Of a stretch of 9,372 nt of DNA, positions 1 to 7,087 are shown one piece after another. The first letter of the stretch is position 1; each line of letters opens with the position of its first letter. The translations under genes and the position numbers were made by a program. The notes under the pieces were generated by a model. That model did no database searches, was not told where the DNA came from, and worked only from the letters and a program-made list of their open reading frames with translations. The DNA lies in contig SDNN01000109.1 in assembly GCA_004524425.1 (NCBI GenBank), forward strand, positions 1 through 9,372, in the 5' to 3' direction. Source of the DNA: Promethearchaeota archaeon (GTDB lineage Archaea > Asgardarchaeota > Lokiarchaeia > Sigynarchaeales > SOKP01).

Positions 1-896
1 ATATATACCTGCATGGTAGTTTCTGGAGAGCTTAAAGTTGCATCACCCCCTACGAGCGCAGTAGCAAATTCTTGAGCCAAGTTAAATACTAAAACTAATC
101 CAAAGAATGAGAGTATTTTACTCAGTATCCCACTTCTCAAAAATATGCCTAAACGGACAGAATCTTGTTCCGGGGTAATTCTATATGCTTGAATATCTTC
201 AGCTATCCAAAATACAGGCATCACAAGCATTAGGATTAGTAGGGTAAACGGCCCTAAGTAAATGGTCATGTCAATGATCATTTCTTCAATATTGAAATAC
301 AGTTCAGGATCCCAGCTCGCTACTCTCACCCAAATATATGGTGCAATAAGCTGAGAAATCACCACGCTCATGCCCATGGAAAGGAACAAGACTTCTAAAA
401 CTCTCTTAATCAATATCTTTATATCTGAGATTTCACTTCCTAAATCTAAATCGTCTGGAAATGCTTCAAGATAATAAATATCCTTTGTTCTAAAGGGATA
501 TCCCAAGACCACTTCGGAGGCTTTTATTTTACCTTTCGTCACTGTCTTTTTTAAATATTTCAAAATGCTTGCTGACGCAAAACGGGATCCAATATTACCC
601 CACGCAAGAATAATTACCACTGAAATCGCTAGAAAAGCGAGAGGAGCCCACCAATAGAACCAACCAATATCCCAAGGCTCGTTTGGAAATAAGACCGCGT
701 AATACCATCCACTGAAATAAAAGAATTGGGCTGCAAACAGTCCAATAAATATCGCAATGATAATGAACATGTTTCTTTTTGGTACTACGACATCAAATTT
801 GTCCTTAGCACTATCTGCATCTAATTTAATCGGATTCCTTTGAAAGATGTATGATTTGTTTTCCGGATTATCCTTATTTATATTTGAATTAGACAT
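1..896 (-). CDS. Unrecognised multi-pass membrane protein, 3' end outside the window
   Basis: Reading the minus strand from an ATG at 896 gives 298 uninterrupted codons to the window edge, so the C-terminus is missing. The first 42 residues are polar (start MSNSNINKDN) and probably cytoplasmic. Hydrophobic stretches suitable for membrane helices lie at about residues 43-61, 82-100, 165-187, 211-233 and 257-282. Between helices 2 and 3 is a soluble, charged loop of about 65 residues. Aromatic residues are dense around helices 1 and 2 (for example WYWW-type runs near 79-83). There is no signal peptide with a cleavage site and no ABC, MFS, kinase or protease motif that I recognise. I do not know the family and assign no function. 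It is transcribed divergently from the PadR-type regulator at 1338. PadR proteins often control neighbouring membrane transporters, so it is a possible target, but the candidate operators lie near the regulator start rather than this one. The reading frame is secure; the function is unknown. Confidence 0.8.
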   Translation of the reverse strand, partial: MSNSNINKDNPENKSYIFQRNPIKLDADSAKDKFDVVVPKRNMFIIIAIFIGLFAAQFFYFSGWYYAVLFPNEPWDIGWFYWWAPLAFLAISVVIILAWGNIGSRFASASILKYLKKTVTKGKIKASEVVLGYPFRTKDIYYLEAFPDDLDLGSEISDIKILIKRVLEVLFLSMGMSVVISQLIAPYIWVRVASWDPELYFNIEEMIIDMTIYLGPFTLLILMLVMPVFWIAEDIQAYRITPEQDSVRLGIFLRSGILSKILSFFGLVLVFNLAQEFATALVGGDATLSSPETTMQVY

Positions 897-1238
897 ATGG
901 AATACAATAAATTTTGTTCTTTAAAACTTTTGCATTTAAATTTGTTAAGCTAAGGAAATTGATTTAATAATAATTGATCTCTTTGGGATTTTAATTTCTA
1001 GTAGCAAGTGATTCATCCTTTCATTATAGAGCATAAGGATTGAGAAAGGTAAAAAAGATTTATAATAAAAATGGATTTGCCATTCTATATTATCAAATGA
1101 AGTAAACACTTTCATAGCGAGATAAAATCAAAAATCAATAGAACTAAAAAAAGTCATTATTACTTTTTTTTTTATCAGTACTTCAGGTCTTTTAATGAAA
1201 AAACTATTTTTAACTTGTTTGTTAAGTTTGTTTCTGAT

Positions 1239-1258
1239 ATATGCCCAAATGATCATAT
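1239..1258. promoter_or_regulatory. Candidate operator, distal copy
   Basis: This 20-bp imperfect palindrome has arms ATATG and CATAT, and 14 of its 20 positions are self-complementary. It is identical at 16 of 20 positions to the second copy, whose centre lies 48 bp further right, including the shared left half ATATGCCCA. PadR-family dimers bind dyads of this general form (short AT-rich half-sites about 8-10 bp apart), so the adjacent regulator is the obvious candidate binder. That assignment is inferred. Confidence 0.5.
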
Positions 1259-1286
1259 CTAAATATCATAAATTCTAATAGATCAT

Positions 1287-1306
1287 ATATGCCCACTTGT
1301 GCATAT
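1287..1306. promoter_or_regulatory. Candidate operator, proximal copy
   Basis: This is the second and more symmetric copy: 16 of 20 positions are self-complementary, with arms ATATGC and GCATAT. It ends 2 bp before the TATA-like box at 1309, so it covers the place where the BRE and TFB contact would be. A protein bound here would be placed to block assembly of the transcription machinery on the regulator gene, which suggests autorepression. Activation from this position is also possible. Confidence 0.55.
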
Positions 1307-1308
1307 TG

Positions 1309-1317
1309 TATATTAAA
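1309..1317 (+). promoter_or_regulatory. TATA-like box of the PadR-type regulator gene
   Basis: TATATTAAA is centred about 25 nt before the ATG at 1338. In archaea that spacing fits a leaderless or nearly leaderless transcript. No Shine-Dalgarno sequence precedes the start codon, which agrees with this. Confidence 0.45.
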
Positions 1318-1337
1318 AAATCTTAAAAAAAGTGTAA

Positions 1338-2123
1338 ATGATGTCAAAAAAATTAAGAAATAGCAACCAAAAAATGGATAAAGAGAGCAATAAACGAGCT
1401 CAAAAAATGTTTCATCTTGATGAACATATTCATCCTCCACCCCCTCTAGGAAGACCACCATTTGGATTCTCGCATCCTTTTGGTCCACCCCCGCCTCCAG
1501 GCATGCATCCACCCCCTATACCACCTTTTCCGATGGACAGGCAATCATTTAAGGAGATTCGGCAAATGATAATTCTCATTATGATCTTAGATAAGCGAGA
1601 AGGAATAACAGGATATCAACTACAAGAACAATATAATTTACCACGAGGCACATTATTAAGAGATTTAGATGAATTCGAATATGAAAATCTTGCAGGCTAT
1701 CAAGAGAAGATTATAAATGGAAGAGCTCAAAAAATTTATAACATTACCGAGACAGGAAAGAAATACCTTGAAGAATTGAAAGCAAACTGGGCAGTTAAAT
1801 TTGCCATGATGTCAGAAATGGCTCCACCTGAAAAGTATGCTCCAGATGAATATGGTTTTCCATTTTTCAGTGAAGGAAAAAATAAGAACTTCTTTGAGGC
1901 AATAAAAAATTTTAAAACAAAAGAGGATGCACTTGATTTTTTACACGGAGTTCGAGCTTGGTTAAGTTCAAATATATACCGTTTAGATAAGAGGAAAGAG
2001 ATTTTCGAAAAGACTAAATCCAAAATAAGCAAACTCATTTCTGAAGTAGAAATTATGGAAAAAATCAATATCAATAAAATTTTGGAAGCAATTAATGAAT
2101 TAAAATCAGAAATTGCAATTTAA
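1338..2123 (+). CDS. PadR-family winged-helix transcriptional regulator with a His/Pro-rich N-terminal arm
   Basis: A 261-residue protein. Residues about 72-148 form a PadR-type winged helix: a hydrophobic first helix, GITGYQLQEQYNLPRGTLLRDLDEF-type recognition region (about 89-113), and a wing ending in the TETGKKYLEEL segment (137-147) typical of this fold. The C-terminal part (about 205-259) is charged and helical and probably makes the dimer coiled coil. Residues 26-65 are unusual: 18 prolines within positions 33-65, including runs of four (33-36) and five (50-54), plus histidines at 26, 30, 32, 46 and 57. This recalls the His-rich N-terminal extension of the nickel-responsive PadR protein YqjI of E. 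coli, although Cys is absent here, so metal sensing is only a suggestion. ATG 1338 is followed directly by ATG 1341, and either could be used. A later Met at residue 13 is also possible and would keep the arm. Two palindromes just upstream suggest autoregulation. Family assignment is fairly secure; the effector is unknown. Confidence 0.85.
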   Translation: MMSKKLRNSNQKMDKESNKRAQKMFHLDEHIHPPPPLGRPPFGFSHPFGPPPPPGMHPPPIPPFPMDRQSFKEIRQMIILIMILDKREGITGYQLQEQYNLPRGTLLRDLDEFEYENLAGYQEKIINGRAQKIYNITETGKKYLEELKANWAVKFAMMSEMAPPEKYAPDEYGFPFFSEGKNKNFFEAIKNFKTKEDALDFLHGVRAWLSSNIYRLDKRKEIFEKTKSKISKLISEVEIMEKININKILEAINELKSEIAI

Positions 2124-2174
2124 CTAATTAATATCTCAAGAAATTTATTTTTAATTAACAAATATATTTCTGTG

Positions 2175-2184
2175 TTTTTTTTTT
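2175..2184 (+). terminator. T-tract terminator after the regulator gene
   Basis: A run of ten T residues begins 52 bp after the regulator stop codon, followed by AATTTT. Archaeal RNA polymerase terminates on T-rich non-template tracts without needing a hairpin, and none is seen here. Confidence 0.5.
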
Positions 2185-2321
2185 AATTTTCAAAAACCCG
2201 TGATATTTAACTAATAGAAATTAACCTTGCCTTAAAATGGTTAAATAAATTTTAATAAAACAATTCCTATAAAAATCTTTTTCTCTTGGGCATAATAATC
2301 GAAAATCTAAAATATTTTATG

Positions 2322-2330
2322 TTATATAAT
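2322..2330 (+). promoter_or_regulatory. TATA-like box for hisFH
   Basis: TTATATAAT is centred about 31 nt before the hisF ATG. It is the best match to an archaeal TATA box in the 233-bp gap. A weak AGGT at 2349-2352, 4 nt before the ATG, could assist translation. Confidence 0.5.
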
Positions 2331-2356
2331 TAATTTAAATTAAAAACTAGGTTTAT

Positions 2357-3172
2357 ATGCCTCTCACCAAACGAATTATACCTTGCTTGGATGTTACAGA
2401 AGGACGAGTTGTAAAAGGAACGAAATTTATAAACCTGAGAGACGCGGGTGATGCCGTGGAGTTGGGAGCTTTTTATGATGAACAAGGAGCAGATGAATTG
2501 GTGTTTTTGGATATAACAGCATCATCCGATAAAAGGAAAATTCTCATAAATCTAGTTGAAAGAACAGGTGAACAGGTCTTCATTCCTTTTACGGTTGGTG
2601 GAGGCCTTAGAACCGTTGGAGATATAAAAGAAATCTTGAGAGCGGGGGCCGATAAAATATCATTAAATACAGCTGCTGTACAATATCCAGATTTGATAAA
2701 AGGCGGAGCAAAGATGTTTGGTTCCCAATGCATCGTCACGGCAATAGACGCGAAAAGGGTATACACCGATTCTCCAGACAGCTTAAAAGATAAAGTAATC
2801 AAACCAGTAAATGATAAATTCTGTTGGTGGGAAGTCTATATCAATGGGGGCCGAACACCCACTGGTAAGGATGCTATTTTATGGGGAGATCAAGTTACCA
2901 AATTGGGTAGCGGAGAAATTTTACTGACTTCAATGGATTGTGATGGAACAAAAAAGGGCTATGATTTAGAATTGACAAGAACTTTCAGTGAAAGATTGGA
3001 CGTTCCAATAATCGCTTCGGGCGGAGCAGGGAATCCTCAGCATATAATTGATGTATTCAAAATAGGAAAAGCAGATGCAGCATTAGCAGCCTCGATTTTT
3101 CATTATAATGAATACCAAATTCCAAAAGTGAAAAAAGAATGTAAAAAAGCAGGAATACCAATGAGGGTATGA
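2357..3172 (+). CDS. hisF: Imidazole glycerol phosphate synthase, cyclase subunit HisF
   Basis: Synthase subunit of the HisF-HisH complex. It uses ammonia from HisH to convert PRFAR into imidazole glycerol phosphate (histidine pathway) and AICAR (a purine intermediate). It is a 271-residue TIM barrel with the family landmarks: N-terminal KRIIPCLDV with catalytic Asp12, phosphate-binding GGGLR (81-85), AIDAKR with catalytic Asp131, [18 protein letters not shown] (186-203), ASGGAGNP (220-227) and the C-terminal [10 protein letters not shown] segment. Bacterial HisF is usually near 250 residues. The extra length lies in about 134-157, just after the catalytic Asp131, where residues such as DSPDSLKDK and [12 protein letters not shown] appear. 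I recall a comparable loop in archaeal HisF, so I read it as a lineage feature, not an anomaly. The gene overlaps hisH by 4 nt (ATGA). No hisA, hisB or other his gene is in the window. Confidence 0.96.
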   Translation: MPLTKRIIPCLDVTEGRVVKGTKFINLRDAGDAVELGAFYDEQGADELVFLDITASSDKRKILINLVERTGEQVFIPFTVGGGLRTVGDIKEILRAGADKISLNTAAVQYPDLIKGGAKMFGSQCIVTAIDAKRVYTDSPDSLKDKVIKPVNDKFCWWEVYINGGRTPTGKDAILWGDQVTKLGSGEILLTSMDCDGTKKGYDLELTRTFSERLDVPIIASGGAGNPQHIIDVFKIGKADAALAASIFHYNEYQIPKVKKECKKAGIPMRV

Positions 3173-3804
3173 AAATGGGATTCAATATTGCTATAATTGA
3201 TTATGAAATGGGTAATCTAAAAAGCATTTTTAAATGTCTAAAGCATATCAATGCTAATGCTGTCATAACTGACGAACCAAGAAAAATTTTAGATGCTGAT
3301 GGCATAATTTTACCAGGAGTTGGAGCATTTGGCGATGCCATGAGAATTTTGCGTGAAAAACAATTGATTCCTGTAATTAAACAGATTGTTCAAGAAAAAA
3401 AACCATTATTCGGTATATGTTTAGGATTGCAATTATTATTTTCAAAAAGTTTTGAAATGGGAGAACATGAAGGATTAGATTTGGTCAATGGTAAAGTGAT
3501 CTTATTTGATATTGATAAAGTAGAAAAGGTGCCCCAGATTGGGTGGAATAGCGTAAAATTCCTAAATACATCACATTATCTTGTTCAAGATATTCCGGAT
3601 GAAAGCTTTTATTATTTTGTTCATAGCTATTTTGCAATACCAACCAACAAGGAAAATATTCTTGGTCTTACAACTTATGGTGAAATTGATTATTGTTCAA
3701 TAGTGAATAAGGAAAATATCATCGCAACCCAGTTTCATCCCGAAAAGTCAAGCAAGCATGGAATTAAAATGTATGAAAACTTTGTTCACCATTGTAGAAA
3801 ATAG
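3169..3804 (+). CDS. hisH: Imidazole glycerol phosphate synthase, glutaminase subunit HisH
   Basis: Class I glutamine amidotransferase that hydrolyses glutamine and channels ammonia through the HisF barrel. All expected landmarks are present in 211 residues: the N-terminal [13 protein letters not shown] strand and loop, [11 protein letters not shown] (48-58), the nucleophile elbow [10 protein letters not shown] with Cys84, the PQIGWNSV segment (122-129), YFVHSYF (149-155), and QFHPEKSS carrying catalytic His190 and Glu192. The glutaminase is therefore predicted to be active. Coordinates use the ATG at 3169 that overlaps the hisF stop. The ATG at 3175 is at least as likely, because GAGGGT (3163-3168) lies 6 nt before it and it gives an N-terminus closer to typical HisH. 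Co-translation with hisF fits the obligate heterodimer. Downstream is a T-rich stretch and then the PurF-like gene on the same strand. Confidence 0.95.
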   Translation: MKMGFNIAIIDYEMGNLKSIFKCLKHINANAVITDEPRKILDADGIILPGVGAFGDAMRILREKQLIPVIKQIVQEKKPLFGICLGLQLLFSKSFEMGEHEGLDLVNGKVILFDIDKVEKVPQIGWNSVKFLNTSHYLVQDIPDESFYYFVHSYFAIPTNKENILGLTTYGEIDYCSIVNKENIIATQFHPEKSSKHGIKMYENFVHHCRK

Positions 3805-3822
3805 CTTTTTGAATTTTATTTT
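3805..3822 (+). terminator. Weak T-rich terminator candidate after hisH
   Basis: Immediately after the hisH stop come CTTTTTG and TTTTATTTTC. This T-rich stretch is of the kind archaeal polymerase can stop at. A separate TATA-like box before the next gene supports a transcription unit boundary, but read-through is quite possible. Confidence 0.3.
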
Positions 3823-3900
3823 CACGAAATCATCCAAATACTTTGAATAGTCTGTCTCTTTGCTTCTTCGATCATTCAAATCATATTGGATTAATAATCG

Positions 3901-3910
3901 TATTTAATAA
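3901..3910 (+). promoter_or_regulatory. TATA-like box before the PurF-like gene
   Basis: TATTTAATAA is centred about 31 nt before the ATG at 3936. No Shine-Dalgarno sequence is visible before that start. If used, this promoter makes the PurF-like gene independent of hisFH. Confidence 0.35.
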
Positions 3911-3935
3911 GAATTAAATACAATTTGAATGTATT

Positions 3936-5336
3936 ATGGGTGGTCTTTTCGGAGTTTATTCAATCGATGCAGATTGCATAGAGGATCTTTTTTATGGTAC
4001 CGATTATCATTCCCACTTGGGAACCCGAAGGGGGGGTTTGGCCGTAAAAAATTCAGGGGGATTTCAAAGATTCATAAAAGACATAACAACGACGCAATTC
4101 AGGTCCAAATTCGAGAAGGATATTAAAAAAATGCACGGAAATAAAGGTATTGGCGTTATAAGTGATCTTGATGATCAACCCCTAATAATTAACTCACATC
4201 TAGGAGTTTTTGCTATATGCACCGTGGGAAAAATTAATAATTTGAATACTCTTGCAGAAGAGGCATTAAAAGAAGGAGCACATTTCTCAGAAATGCATGG
4301 TGGAAAAATCAATCCTACGGAATTAGTAGCAACAATAATCAGCCAGGGTAATACATTTGAGGATGGAATTCAAAAAGTTCAAGATTCCATTGACGGATCA
4401 TGTACCATGCTCATATTGACAACTGAAGGCATTTATGCAGCGCGAGATAAATTTGGGAGAACTCCACTAATAATTGGAGAGAGATTTGGATCATTCGCAG
4501 TTGCCATGGAAACATGTGCATTTCCTAATCTCGGATATGAAATCACAAAATTTCTCGGTCCTGGCGAAGTAGTATTTTTGAGTAAAGATGGCCTAGATGA
4601 AAAAATCCCACCCAATGGTGAAATGAAGATTTGCGCATTCTTATGGGTCTACTATGGGTATCCAGCATCAAGCTATGAAGGCATTAATGTGGAGGTCGTG
4701 CGACATAATTGTGGGTCATATCTTGCAAAAAATGATGATGTAGAGATTGATCTCGTTGCAGGTATCCCTGATTCTGGAATAGGGCACGGTTTGGGTTATG
4801 CAAACGAAAAAAAGACCCCATTTTCACGACCATTTGTTAAGTATACTCCAACTTGGCCCAGGAGTTTCATGCCACAAGATCAAAAAATTAGAAATTTAGT
4901 TGCCAAGATGAAACTCATACCCATCAAAGAACTCATCAAGGATAGACGACTCCTTTTCTGTGAAGATTCAATCGTAAGAGGAACCCAATTAAAAAAGACC
5001 ATCAGACGATTATATGAATCTGGGGCGAAGGAGGTTCATATGAGACCAGCTTGTCCTCCGCTTATATATAGTTGTAAATTTCTTAATTTTTCCCAGTCCC
5101 GTTCTGAATTAGATTTAGCAGGGAGGCGAGCCATTAAAGAATTGAATGGAAAAGTAGTTGGTGATCTTTCGGATTATGCAGATCCCAATTCTGATAAATA
5201 CCAAGCCATGGTGGATATTATTCGCAAAAAGCTGGGACTAACTTCTTTAAAATATCAAAAATTGGAAGATTTAGTGAAAGCTATAGGACTACCTAAGGAA
5301 AAATTATGTACGTATTGCTGGGATGGATTAGAATAA
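3936..5336 (+). CDS. PurF-like amidophosphoribosyltransferase paralog lacking the glutaminase nucleophile
   Basis: A 466-residue protein with the full PurF layout: N-terminal Ntn-hydrolase glutaminase fold (about 1-225) and C-terminal type I phosphoribosyltransferase (about 240-440). The mature PurF family starts with a nucleophilic Cys (CGIxG or CGVFG), but this one begins MGGLFG, so Gly sits in the Cys position. The glutamine-site motifs are also gone: NRYATTG has become a GIGVISDLD-type segment (71-79), FNGT has become CTVGK (95-99), and NTDTE has become NPTE (126-129). By contrast the transferase half is intact: PDSG (278-281), the flexible-loop region YTPTWPRSFMP (303-313), and the PRPP loop FCEDSIVRGTQ (341-351, one Asp replaced by Glu343). 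Cys233, Cys380, Cys458 and Cys461 match the four [4Fe-4S] ligands of the Bacillus-type enzyme. It may make phosphoribosylamine from free or channelled ammonia, or have another role. From memory, similar MGG-starting relatives exist in Bacteroidetes, so transfer from bacteria is possible. Confidence 0.88.
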   Translation: MGGLFGVYSIDADCIEDLFYGTDYHSHLGTRRGGLAVKNSGGFQRFIKDITTTQFRSKFEKDIKKMHGNKGIGVISDLDDQPLIINSHLGVFAICTVGKINNLNTLAEEALKEGAHFSEMHGGKINPTELVATIISQGNTFEDGIQKVQDSIDGSCTMLILTTEGIYAARDKFGRTPLIIGERFGSFAVAMETCAFPNLGYEITKFLGPGEVVFLSKDGLDEKIPPNGEMKICAFLWVYYGYPASSYEGINVEVVRHNCGSYLAKNDDVEIDLVAGIPDSGIGHGLGYANEKKTPFSRPFVKYTPTWPRSFMPQDQKIRNLVAKMKLIPIKELIKDRRLLFCEDSIVRGTQLKKTIRRLYESGAKEVHMRPACPPLIYSCKFLNFSQSRSELDLAGRRAIKELNGKVVGDLSDYADPNSDKYQAMVDIIRKKLGLTSLKYQKLEDLVKAIGLPKEKLCTYCWDGLE

Positions 5337-5372
5337 TAATTATCTGATAAAGAATTATATCTTATTCTAATC
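5326..5372 (+). terminator. Hairpin across the stop codon of the PurF-like gene, possible 3'-end element
   Basis: A perfect 11-bp inverted repeat (GATTAGAATAA at 5326-5336 and TTATTCTAATC at 5362-5372) encloses 25 nt. The left arm includes the last sense codons and the TAA stop. It lies between two convergent genes. A run of seven T at 5425-5431 further right could act as the actual plus-strand terminator. Whether the hairpin terminates, processes or stabilises the transcript cannot be told from sequence. Confidence 0.4.
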
Positions 5373-5458
5373 AATTTATAAACCTTTAATCCATCAATTC
5401 ATATTAAATAGCCTTTATGAGAAATTTTTTTGGGACAATGAACAGAAAAGAATTAAGA

Positions 5459-7012
5459 TTAAGATCGATTTTCCTTCAATGTTTTCTCGTGCCTTTCATT
5501 CAATAGATCACTGTCCATTTCAGCCAATTTTTTATTCAAGGTTTTTATGGGATAATTCCCGGTTAAACATGCATTGCATAGTTCGTTTTCTCCCTTACCT
5601 ATTGCTTTAAACAAATCACTTAATTCTTGATATTGAAGAGTATCTGCACCAATCATCTTCCGAATTTCTTCAACATAATTTTCTTCACCGTATGTTTTTT
5701 GAAATCTGCCAGCAATCAACTCATCCCTCGTGGGAAAATCTATTCCCATGTAGCAAGCTCTAATAACGGGAGGGCAACTTATTCTCACATTAATAGAGTT
5801 AGCACCTGCTTTTCTAATTAAAGATACTATTTGAGCGGTCGTTGTTCCACGGACTATCGAATCATCCAATAAAATTACATCTTTTCCCTCAATGACACTT
5901 CTAATGGGATTTAATTTTTCTTTCACTGCCGCTTCCCGTTTCTTTTGACCAGGCATTATGAAAGTACGCCATACGTATCGGTTTTTCATTAATCCCTCAA
6001 CATAAGGCAGTCCTGCTTCTTTAGCATATCCTACAGCAGAACTACGCCCAGAATCAGGTACGGGGACTACTATTGCATTTTCCTTGATTTTTGGATCGTT
6101 TAACAAAGTGTCCTTTTTTGCTAAGTACTTTCCAAGTCTTAATCTAGCTTCAGCAACTGAAACACCATCTATAACCGAGTCAGGGCGAGCAAAATAGACG
6201 AATTCAAATTGGCATAATGCTGTACGTTCCGCTTTTAAAACCATTTCAGTGTGAATGTCTTTTTGATGACTTAAATGAACTATTTCTCCAGCTTGCACAT
6301 CTCGAAGAAATTGTGCATTCACGGCATCAATTGCACAAGATTCTGACGCAACAAAATAGAGATTTCTCTTTTCAGTTTTTAACTCCCCAATACATAATGG
6401 TTTAAATCCCTTAGGATCTCGCATGGCATATATGTCTCCCTCTGCGGTCATTAATATAAGGGAATAAGAACCATCTAAAAATCTACTGGCAATTTTCAAG
6501 ATCTCTGGCCAATCTTCAGTTCCCATAGCAATGGAGGCAAATAATTGAGCTATAACTTCAGTATCAGTGTTTGTCACAAAGATTCTTCCCATTTCGTCCA
6601 TTCTCTTCTTGATATCATCATATATGGGTATCGTGCCATTAAACGCAAAAGAGAATTCAATTTCGTTATTTTTAAAATGATATGGTTGGACATAATCAAG
6701 CGATTCATATTCTGTAGTACCTGTGGTGGCATATCTATTGTGCCCAATCCCAATATTTCCCCAATATTCGGATAATTTTTTTTCATTTAATACTTTTGAT
6801 ACTAATCCTTTCCTCTTGTATGTGACAATTTTTCCTCCCGTTTTCAGTATAGAAATACCTGAACTTTCCTGTCCACGATGCTGTTGAGCAATAAGGCCTT
6901 GATATAATAATTTTGATACGGAAAAAGCAATGTCATCACAAGTCACTCCAAAAATAGCACAATGATCATGTGGCTTATCTCTCAAATGAGTTTTTATATT
7001 TTTCAGGCACAT
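5459..7012 (-). CDS. purF: Amidophosphoribosyltransferase PurF (glutamine PRPP amidotransferase)
   Basis: First committed step of purine synthesis: PRPP plus glutamine gives 5-phosphoribosylamine. The 517-residue protein has a 17-residue propeptide ending in HDH, then Cys18 as the N-terminal nucleophile (CAIFGV), so maturation by propeptide removal is expected as in the Bacillus-type enzyme. The glutaminase half keeps QQHRGQESSG (43-52), HNRYATTG (91-98), FNGT (124-127) and NTDTE (148-152). The transferase half has PVPDSGRSSAVGYA (317-330), RTFIMPGQKKRE (349-360) and the PRPP loop LLDDSIVRGTT (381-391). Cys267, Cys420, Cys479 and Cys482 fit the four [4Fe-4S] ligands, which suggests an oxygen-sensitive enzyme in an anaerobe. 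After the CNACLTGNYPI motif is a charged tail of about 28 residues. It lies tail to tail with its degenerate paralog (122 bp between stops) and head to head with mobA. No good Shine-Dalgarno sequence precedes the start; an AT-rich stretch near 7033-7046 may serve as promoter. Confidence 0.97.
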   Translation of the reverse strand: MCLKNIKTHLRDKPHDHCAIFGVTCDDIAFSVSKLLYQGLIAQQHRGQESSGISILKTGGKIVTYKRKGLVSKVLNEKKLSEYWGNIGIGHNRYATTGTTEYESLDYVQPYHFKNNEIEFSFAFNGTIPIYDDIKKRMDEMGRIFVTNTDTEVIAQLFASIAMGTEDWPEILKIASRFLDGSYSLILMTAEGDIYAMRDPKGFKPLCIGELKTEKRNLYFVASESCAIDAVNAQFLRDVQAGEIVHLSHQKDIHTEMVLKAERTALCQFEFVYFARPDSVIDGVSVAEARLRLGKYLAKKDTLLNDPKIKENAIVVPVPDSGRSSAVGYAKEAGLPYVEGLMKNRYVWRTFIMPGQKKREAAVKEKLNPIRSVIEGKDVILLDDSIVRGTTTAQIVSLIRKAGANSINVRISCPPVIRACYMGIDFPTRDELIAGRFQKTYGEENYVEEIRKMIGADTLQYQELSDLFKAIGKGENELCNACLTGNYPIKTLNKKLAEMDSDLLNERHEKTLKENRS

Positions 7013-7087
7013 GAAAAATAATCTCTTGAAAGGAACTTTTTATTTTTCTACAATTAATCAATATCTTTTATATTTTTTAATGATTAG

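Larger units (their letters stand above)
897..1337. other. Divergent intergenic region between the membrane protein and the PadR-type regulator
   Basis: This is a 441-bp, very AT-rich gap with no coding frame I would defend. Its right end carries the two palindromic operator candidates and the regulator promoter, listed separately. A weak TATA-like stretch around 919-931 (TTTTAAAG on the minus strand) lies about 25 nt before the membrane-protein start. A better-looking box, TTTATAATAAAA at 1059-1070, faces right and is followed by a run of ten T at 1164-1173. A short inverted repeat TTAAC-6-GTTAA lies at 1210-1225. Confidence 0.5.

Noticed and set aside
1222..1512. Minus-strand open frame of 96 codons overlapping the PadR-type gene start and its operators
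   Set aside because: It lies antisense to a clear PadR coding region and over its promoter, has no family motif, and its hydrophobic composition is explained by the complement of AT-rich DNA.
2473..2802. Minus-strand open frame of 109 codons inside hisF
   Set aside because: It is antisense to a fully conserved HisF barrel and has no motif or promoter of its own.
2490..2830. The long HisF loop as evidence for a HisF2-type sugar amidation enzyme
   Set aside because: Catalytic Asp12 and Asp131 and all histidine-pathway motifs are present, HisH is intact, no WbpG-like amidotransferase is nearby, and I recall the loop in ordinary archaeal HisF.
4030..4036. Run of seven G in the PurF-like gene as a slippage or phase-variation site
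   Set aside because: The run encodes part of the RRGG segment in the correct frame and the downstream frame is intact. One G7 tract without other signs is weak evidence for phase variation.
3929..4126. 65-codon plus-strand frame overlapping the start of the PurF-like gene
   Set aside because: It is the frame-shifted shadow of the PurF-like gene, whose reading frame carries the family motifs from its first residues.
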